Of a stretch of 64,000 nt of DNA, positions 59,190-64,000 are shown piece after piece. This stretch comes from Erythrophleum ivorense (Eukaryota; Streptophyta; Magnoliopsida; Fabales; Fabaceae). The notes under the pieces are model-generated. The model did not search any database. It saw only the letters and a list, made by a program, of their open reading frames with translations, and had not been told where the DNA came from. Position 1 is the first letter of the stretch. The number at the start of each line of letters is the position of its first letter. The stretch is taken from assembly GCA_026724425.1 (NCBI GenBank), contig JAIUCV010000011.1, positions 10,375,501-10,439,500 of the forward strand, given 5' to 3'. A program made the translations under genes and the position numbers.

Positions 59190-61953
59190 TGTAACACCAT
59201 ATTGACTTAACTCTAACTAATCTCCCTTTAGGCTTGATTCCATATGATTTCCAAGGAAAATGACTAAAACCGTGGTATTTTACTACTTTAAGTTAAGGTT
59301 TAACCAGTCATATTTTACCCCGTGGGTCCCGTGAACCCATCAATCACATTCTCTACTCATACACCCTTTATACAACTTGTACATAGCTTCAAAAAACTCA
59401 TAAACCACGGATATGAAGCCAAAAACCAAGAAAATGCAATTTCTCACATTAGCCCAAAAATCAGATTTTTGGCTCTAACTTTGGAAAATCATAACTAACT
59501 CTAAAAAAATGGGAATCAAGCAAAACATAGCTCTCTAGAAATATTTGGATGTTAACTTCACACTAAAAATAACTCCCAACTACAATCTCAGCGTTGGGAC
59601 CATGTTTGATATCGAAAAAGAGATAGAGGTCCAACTGTCCCTGATACTGGTGCGGCTTGCTGTCATAAACTTCAAAAATTCGTAACTGATTCCAAAAAAA
59701 TATAATCTGGACAAACTATACAAATTTGGAAAGCTACAGATGTTAACTAGAAGGAAAAAATAAGTTTAGATCATTTCAATAGCCCTTGGACCTCAAAAAA
59801 TGATAGAACAGTAACGAAGGTCAGATGGCTTCCCTAATACTGACATAGAAATTCAAAAAGTTCATTCTCCCTCTATAGACCTCCTATTGAGGTGCTTCTA
59901 ATTGGTATAGGTCACTGTGGATATCTAGTTTATATCCATAAAATTTCATGACAATCGGACACCATTTAGTCCATGAATGATACAGATTCATTTTCGGACC
60001 TAGTTGCACAGTACAATAACTAAAACCAGAAAATTCTCCAATTTCAACAATTCACCAAATATTTTCTAGACCTCCAAATATTACCCACTTTAGCTTCTAA
60101 AGAAGCTCTCAATAGACTCTAGAGGCATGCCAAATTCCATATCAAGAAGAGCTCATCTGGTCATACTTTGACGTAGCTCACAAATATGACGATTTTGGCA
60201 CCCAAAATGGTTCAAAGTGGGTCCAAATGGCCTCCCACATGTTCTAGCATCTCTTGGGCAAGTTTGAAAGTATAAACATAGCATATATGAAATACTCAAG
60301 TGGTCCAAATCAATACACATCTCAAAATCACTATGCTACGGGCCAAGATACACTTTTATATGTAAGCCACAAAAGGGCCAAATTCCACATTTTCATTGCT
60401 TTGGCTCTTTACATAGTTCATACATCATTCATACATACTTTTACACTTGCTCAAATATTTACATTTCAAAAATAATATATATACATAAGCACTCGATCTT
60501 CTTATACATCAAACTAGGTGTAAGTGTGCAAAAGTGGCAAAATAAGGCCTTCTATGCCTCATGGCCTCCACTCTTAGGCTCTTGAGCTCCACCTGGACCA
60601 TATGAGATGGGAGAGGGAAGGGGGTGAGATTCAGGGAATCTCAATAGCTCATACTCATTCAAGGAAGCAATCAAGGCATATAAACAAGTCAAAGTATGCA
60701 AACCATTCACAATTACACAACACATGCTTTCCATGCCATGAATATCATATCATTGCCAAGAATAAGTTCTAGGGACTTTTGGTCTAGCCTCACCCAAGTT
60801 TTTGGGACTTTTGGATTGGCCTCACCCTTAGTTTAGGGACTTTTAGCTCCACCTCACCCGTCTCAAAGGACTTTCGGCACTACCTCACCCGAGCAATTTT
60901 CACAATTCATATCATAAGTATATTGGTACCAATGTATCAAGGCAATATCAAATGGCATGTCTCATCATACAAGCACATACACAAGCATACAATGACTATT
61001 ACATATCCAAGAATGCAACAAGAAAGAGTGGAGAGCTACCTTATCGGCTAACATAAGCATTCCCTTTCAATTTCTTTTCTTCCTTCTTAGTCCTACAAGC
61101 ACAACTAGATAGAGTCGCTTCTCTTGAGCCTAGGCACAACAAAGAGCATGAAATTACTTTCTTATAACTCAAATAAACACTCACAAAGCTAAGGGGCTCT
61201 TCATCGAAGCAAACCCCCACTATATATGTAAGAAACTAGGGATTCTCTCTCTAGAATTCCACTCACTCTCCTTCCTCTCTTAAGCTCTCAAAAAGGAAAG
61301 CAAAGAAGAAGAAGTGAAGATACATGAGTTCTAGCCTTCTTCAAGAGTGGTTTTCTTCCACTTTCTCTCTTCTGAACCAAGTCCAACTCAACAACCAAAA
61401 CTATAGAAAGAAAGGGCAAAGAGATAAGAACAACATGCTAAGAAGAAAAGCTATGGAAATCTCAAGCTTGCTTGCCTTTTTACTTGTTCTCCTTCCTTCT
61501 CTAGGTCTCTCTCTCTCTCTACCGCTCTTTTCTCTCTTTTGGTCGAAGCTTAGGTCGATTAAAGGAGAAAGAATGGATTTGGATGTTTTAAGAAGTCAAA
61601 TTCTCTTTTTTCACATTTTTCTAGACTAATCCTTGCTATAGCGAAGAATAACCCTCGCTACGGCGAGCACATATCAATCCCAGACCCCTGCTTTCGCTAT
61701 GGCGCGCGCTACGGCGAGTAACGCCTTGGTTTTTGTATGGGATGTTCGCACTCGCTATAGCTAGAAGCATTTTCGCTATAGCGAAAAGGCACTCTCGCTA
61801 TAGCTAGACTCTCTCTCATTATAGCGAACAGGTACATTCGCTATAGCTAGCTCATTTCTCGTTATAGCTAGCAGACTTAGAAAATTTTCAGAACTTCAAA
61901 AATTTTCAGCTTTTTTTTTCTTTTCTTTTCTTTTCTTTTTCCCGGTTGTTACA
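59190..61953 (-). mobile_element. Solo LTR in reverse orientation, 2.76 kb, with palindromic head
   Basis: Its plus-strand boundaries are TGTAACACCATATTG and CCCGGTTGTTACA, flanked by a perfect duplication TAATT at 59185-59189 and 61954-61958. On the minus strand it aligns along its length with the solo LTR at 25732-28446 (2,715 bp). The palindrome cassette is at 61628-61880, the minisatellite at about 60770-60890 and the inverted repeat near 60630. No coding domain lies inside; the frames here are incidental. Confidence 0.94.
61628..61880 (-). repeat. Best-preserved TCGCTATAGCGA palindrome cassette
   Basis: More than ten copies of CTCGCTATAGCTAG, TTCGCTATAGCGAA and GCTACGGCGAG are separated by spacers of about 10-30 bases. 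Here the CG dinucleotides are largely intact, whereas the other cassettes show many CG-to-TG/CA changes. This suggests a younger copy. Confidence 0.87.
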
Positions 61954-61958
61954 TAATT

Positions 61959-62524
61959 TTTTCCCATTTTCCAACAAATACTTCTATAATATGTAAAATT
62001 TCCCCCAGATTTATGAAATGTTCTTTTCTTCCCCCATATAGTTTTTTTTATTTTCTAGCAAAGAAATAAACATATAGGTTTCTCTAAAATTCCCAAATCA
62101 CAACAAAGAGAAAGAAATTGAACTTGCAACCTAAAACCAATTTAAACTCAACAAATACCAGATGGTTTCTTGTGTTTCACTCCTTTACTTAAAATTTAAC
62201 TAAAAAAAAAAGACAATTAGCAGTGACATTTAGTCACCATTAAACGTCACTTTTAGCAACAACATTTATGGGTCACCATTAAAACATCTTTTAGTTTTAA
62301 CTCCATTTTTTTTTATTTTTGAGAAAAAGAAATGATTTAATGGCGACAATGTTACCATTAAAAGTTAGTTTTAGCAGTGACATTTATAGGTCAGCACTAT
62401 AACCTCTTTTCTCTATGATAACCATTGTTGCTAAATATTTGGCTTTAAAATTTTTTTGTTTATTGAGAAAAAAAAAAGTAAAAAGATCAAGTAGTAACCT
62501 GCAATCACCACTACAAGTCACTTA
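61959..62524. other. AT-rich DNA with CACTA-like GTCACTA motifs
   Basis: From about 62195, CTAAAAAAAAAAGACAATTA followed by mixed-orientation copies of TTTAGTCACCATTAAA and GTCACTTTTAGCAAC resembles the 58142 array. No gene is seen. Confidence 0.5.
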
Positions 62525-62716
62525 GGCCTTACTTGGTATATAGAATAGAAAGCAAAATGGTGATTTCGTTAATAGAAAATAACTTTAGTGCCTTTCATTT
62601 TGAAGAGTAATAAAAAGATATAGATATTATTGAGTAATGATTATAAAAGTACAATAGACATTATACATAATTTTGAAAAAGGAATACCTTTCCTTTGACA
62701 CTAACCAAATGGGACC
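62525..62716. mobile_element. Tourist-like MITE (PIF/Harbinger), 192 bp
   Basis: It begins GGCCTTACTTGGTA and ends with the reverse complement of GGTCCCATTTGGTTAG, an imperfect terminal inverted repeat. It is flanked by TTA on both sides (62522-62524 and 62717-62719). A GGSCC...TTTGGTT-type terminus with a TTA duplication is typical of Tourist MITEs mobilised by PIF/Harbinger transposases. It has no coding capacity and sits inside the CACTA-like region. Confidence 0.65.
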
Positions 62717-62719
62717 TTA

Positions 62720-62935
62720 TAATGGTAACTTGTCTTAAGTCACTACTAAAGCATGCTTTGTGGCAATAATTTTGTCACCATAAAAGACTTTTAGTGGTGA
62801 TAGTTATTGTATCACCACTGGAAATTTTAACAAAAAGAGGAATATCAATTTAGTGGTAACTTAAAAATGTCACTGCAAAAAGTATACTTTTAGCAACAAT
62901 TTTTTTTAGTCATCACTAGAAGCGACTTTGTTTAG
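62720..62935. repeat. CACTA-like subterminal motifs continuing past the MITE
   Basis: AGTCACTACTAAAG, TTTTAGTGGTGATAG, GTATCACCACTGG and TTTTTTAGTCATCACTAG continue the GTCACTA motif set interrupted by the MITE. No boundary was fixed. Confidence 0.5.
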
Positions 62936-63620
62936 GTAATTAGTCTTTGAATGAGATCAGAGCAATAACAATTAGTACATCAGATAGTAGGGCACCGAGA
63001 GTATTAAAGCTAAAAGGTAGAAAATACATATTAAAATGTAAGCTTAAGGCAAATTTTATAATCCTAAAATTTGATGAAGATATATTACTAAAACCAAATA
63101 AACAATAGTAAGAAAATAAAAGAAAAAATCCTTCATTAGTAAACAAAATGAAATCAGGATCTGGCTTAACAGAAAAGTAAATTACAATAAGCAAGCACAA
63201 CAAATTTGATAAATAAGGTCAAAACAAATATTAGAATCAAACTAAATCCAAAAAAAATGGACATATGACTTAATTGAAAGATCAAAGAGAAAATTAACAA
63301 GATGAAAGTAAGAATGACTTGATTCTAAACCTACATCAAATGAAAATTAAAAACTATAAAGGCAATCCCAAGTTCCTCCTTTGTTCAAGCTTGCAATGCA
63401 GCTACTATAAAAAGTAAATTTCAAAGCCCTCTTTGTTTACTAGCTTGAACGGAAATAATATTTAGTCTCTTAGGTCATCATTCTCCTAATAGCTTGAATG
63501 GATAAGGTGATGGAGGTTGCTTTTCAATGTTCAGTTTGGGCAATGGCAAGAGGTTTTAGATGAGTGTGATGCAAGGCACAATATTAGGATGAGAGATAGT
63601 GATGACAACAACCTTGCTTT
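62936..63620. other. Unassigned sequence, no gene seen
   Basis: AT-rich with no recognisable coding similarity or terminal repeats. Confidence 0.5.
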
Positions 63621-63624
63621 AAGT

Positions 63625-63941
63625 CACTACCAAAAAAATCACTTTTAACGACAAATGTCACCACTAAAAGTACACAAGTCATAGCTAAATATTGTTAGGT
63701 TATCATTGGAACCTTTAAAGTAATAGGTTTCTAATGGTAGAAAAAAAGTCATCAGTAAAAGTGCTATTTACTAGCAACTTTTTGTTGCTACTAAAGCCCC
63801 ACTATTTTGATTTTTACAAAATGTCACCACTGAAAGAGTACTTTTAGTGGCAATATGAGTCATCATTAGAAGTACCCTTTTAGTTGAGACATTTTGTTAC
63901 CACTAAAAGGGCTCTTTTTATTCAAAAAAAATTTTGTAGTG
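63625..63941. mobile_element. CACTA terminus, possibly a 317-bp miniature element
   Basis: The left end reads CACTACCAAAAAAATCACTT, a good CACTA terminus. TTTTGTAGTG at 63932-63941 could be the matching right terminus. Between them lie GTCACCACTAAAAGTAC-type repeats in both orientations. The 3-bp flanks (AGT and ACA) do not match, so the right end may be an internal repeat and the element may run past the window. Confidence 0.45.
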
Positions 63942-64000
63942 ACAATTTTTTTAATTTTTTTTAAAGAAAATTAGTTACACAAATAAAGTTGAATAATCTC

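Noticed and set aside
61324..61629. 101-codon frame with a hydrophobic Leu-rich stretch resembling a signal peptide
   Set aside because: It lies inside the minus-strand solo LTR; the Leu/Ser run comes from the pyrimidine-rich complement of the leader.

Overview
The window looks like a gene-poor, repeat-packed stretch of a flowering-plant nuclear genome. It is AT-rich by eye. It contains a Ty3/gypsy chromovirus whose pol order, initiator-tRNA-Met-type primer site and C-terminal chromodomain remnant fit the Del/Tekay group. It also contains CACTA (En/Spm) transposon termini with long subterminal repeats, and a Tourist-like MITE. No intact host gene, tRNA, rRNA or CRISPR array was recognised. 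The first six bases are a HindIII site, as at the edge of a cloned fragment, although this could be chance.

Layout. 1-2988: minus-strand LTR cut by the window edge. 2989-4700: CACTA debris, namely a TNP2-like fragment, a 220-bp tandem repeat, a plant transposase (Ptta/En/Spm-type) tail and a terminal palindrome. 4700-5233 plus 12753-13653: an unassigned older repeat, split by a solo LTR (5234-12747) that itself holds another solo LTR (5853-9671). 13654-about 19800: degraded LTR split by a solo LTR (14421-17934). 19800-20574: CACTA end with AACCATGGTT-type palindromes. 20575-21645: nothing recognised. 21646-36292: the only two-LTR element, holding decayed gag-pol and a solo LTR (25732-28446) inside gag. 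36298-39475: unassigned DNA and two more CACTA subterminal arrays. 39476-53383: one solo LTR swollen to 13.9 kb by a nested LTR (40662-47240, itself holding 43029-45870) and an inverted LTR (48628-52238). 54329-58041: another solo LTR. 58142-64000: CACTA-like termini, a minus-strand solo LTR (59190-61953) and a MITE (62525-62716).

Eleven of the LTR insertions have 5-bp target-site duplications that can be read directly, so the insertion order can be reconstructed. Ten of these are proven solo LTRs against one two-LTR element. This indicates extensive LTR-LTR recombination. The LTRs are unusually long (2.7-3.8 kb) and modular. They have interchangeable 5' heads, some carrying arrays of the palindrome TCGCTATAGCGA. 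They share a minisatellite built on CCAAAAGTCCC, a conserved GAGATTC/GAATCTC inverted repeat, and a degenerate tandem array of about 180 bp in the 3' third. These LTR-internal structures are the most interesting signals in the window.

The coding capacity is dead. gag-pol has many stop codons, mostly explicable as C-to-T decay of Gln and Trp codons. The gag zinc knuckle has lost its last Cys and the integrase has Asn in place of its middle catalytic Asp.
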